In this document: positions 34,954 through 35,592 of the stretch, piece after piece
Position numbering within the stretch: position 1 is the stretch's first letter
Layout: each line of letters starts with the position of its first letter
DNA from: Verrucomicrobiota bacterium
GTDB lineage: Bacteria; Verrucomicrobiota; Verrucomicrobiia; Opitutales; Opitutaceae
Direction of reading: 5' to 3'
DNA length: 35,592 nucleotides
NCBI GenBank assembly: GCA_030601755.1
Contig: JAUWBF010000035.1
Span: 1-35,592, forward strand
Program-made: the position numbers and the translations under genes
The notes under the pieces: generated by a model
Seen by the model: the letters and a program-made list of their open reading frames with translations, nothing else
What the model was told of the DNA's origin: nothing
Databases searched by the model: none

Positions 34954-35592
34954 GCGGCGCCCTCGGTGACCCGCAGCCCGGCGGGGTGGGGAAAGGCGTC
35001 TATTCCCAGGTAGCCCTAGGGTTACCAAGCAGCTCCCGCCCGTCTTCGTCTCTCAAGCCGGTGATGCACCGAGGCTGTTCGCCACCTCGCCACGTCACCG
35101 CGTCCCTGCGCTGGTAACGTGCGAGATTCGGCGTGAGCGCCGCCTGATGCTCATCATTTTGCCAATGCCGCAAACGATGCCTTTCATCGTATGCGCAAGG
35201 CTGCGGAGACTCCTCCCACGCCCAGGCGTCGCGTCTGATACTACCGGTGGCGACGGCAAGTAGCCGGGTATCTTGAGCAACCCCAACGGAGTGGGGGGGG
35301 CTAATCCATGTCACTGACTGTGGCGGCAGGGGCACTACCAGCGCTTCCCCCACTGATACTCGCTAAAGCCTCCCATCAAGCAGCTCGCGACGCTATCGCC
35401 TGCTCACAGTGATGCCGCTCTCGCGCAGAGAGATGAATACCCCGGCACCCAACCACCAAACCTACCCCTCCTCCCGTATGAGCCCTTACGTTCACCCAAG
35501 TGCCGAAGTTGTGTGCGTCAAGTTCTGCAAAAGTGGTTTGTGGGTCGTGGCTGGGTCTGGAGGAAAAAGGATTTTTGGGATGGGGTGCAGGG
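34954..35592. other. Unexplained hairpin-rich region, lower GC than its surroundings
   Basis: The 639 bp after the reductase contain no gene I can support. Visible are a near-palindrome GGTAGCCCTAGGGTTACC (35011-35028), AAGCAGCTC twice (35029 and 35378) and local stems: CGGTG/CACCG, CGGCG/CGCCG, a 10-bp stem with one mismatch at ~35170-35195, CCCCA/TGGGG and CTCTC/GAGAG. A minus-strand frame at 35000-35353 reads protein-like near its end but matches nothing I know. Candidates are a structured RNA, a degraded mobile intron or another element continuing past the edge. Confidence 0.4.

Noticed and set aside
32419-35028. An 869-codon open frame on the minus strand
   Set aside because: It is antisense to the clear nrdJ gene; its Gly/Val/Ala-rich translation has no recognisable motif and arises from high GC.
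35167-35196. Group II intron domain V hairpin
   Set aside because: The stem GCAAACGATG/CATCGTATGC lacks the catalytic AGC triad, the two-base bulge and the GNRA tetraloop.
35000-35353. A 117-codon protein gene on the minus strand
   Set aside because: There is no ribosome site and no recognisable domain; hairpins in the same DNA fit an RNA or decayed element equally well, so it is not called as a CDS.

Overview
The window is a high-GC chromosomal segment that reads as a polysaccharide-degrading Verrucomicrobium, most likely Opitutales/Opitutaceae. The grounds are a Verru_Chthon cassette protein A-type giant pilin-like protein, a PEP-CTERM protein with an autotransporter-type beta-strand repeat, many glycoside hydrolases, a monomeric B12-dependent ribonucleotide reductase and frequent lack of Shine-Dalgarno sites. 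No tRNA, rRNA, CRISPR array or transposase was found. The taxonomic call is inference from gene content.

Layout. 1-1649 (-): 3' truncated hybrid histidine kinase (REC-HisKA-HATPase-REC). 1882-2803 (+): ECF sigma factor overlapping a two-TM DUF6768-type protein. 2799-3184: a repeat-rich scar with inverted GTAG-headed palindromes (REP/BIME-like), a leftward terminator and a frameshifted 3' remnant of a sugar-isomerase gene whose intact relative lies at 25868-27496. 3185-5032 (-): an unusual GntR-type winged helix + LacI-type sensor + beta-sandwich fusion, divergent from a GH94 phosphorylase (5191-7608), followed by a PEP-CTERM protein and a small exported protein. 9839-17505: a GH28-type pectinase (-) divergent from an exported NodB-like protein, a GH74-like double propeller and a GH78 alpha-L-rhamnosidase (+). 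17532-25400 (-): a probable operon of giant pilin-like protein, secreted partner (ATGA overlap) and a GH74 enzyme with DNRLRE-type modules. 25868-28491: L-fucose-isomerase-like gene divergent from an AraC regulator. 28703-31032: cytochrome bd oxidase cydAB. 31140-31922: FabG-like SDR. 32398-34953: class II ribonucleotide reductase behind a leader carrying NrdR-box-like sites. 34954-35592: unexplained, lower-GC, hairpin-rich sequence.

How it fits. The middle 20 kb looks like a plant cell-wall (xyloglucan/pectin) utilisation region: secreted GH74-type propellers cut the backbone, while the GH28, GH78 and GH94 enzymes (no export signal seen) and the isomerase process oligosaccharides and sugars inside the cell. 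A palindrome TTGTTKAAACAA (K = G or T) or a close variant appears between the fusion regulator and GH94, in the GH28/deacetylase divergent region (twice), at the GH94 stop codon and, more weakly, upstream of the pilin-like operon. It is a candidate operator for a local regulon.

Most worth following up: the three-part regulator with its candidate operator, the orphan Verru_Chthon-A/GH74 operon, the isomerase-remnant/REP scar and the unexplained right end.
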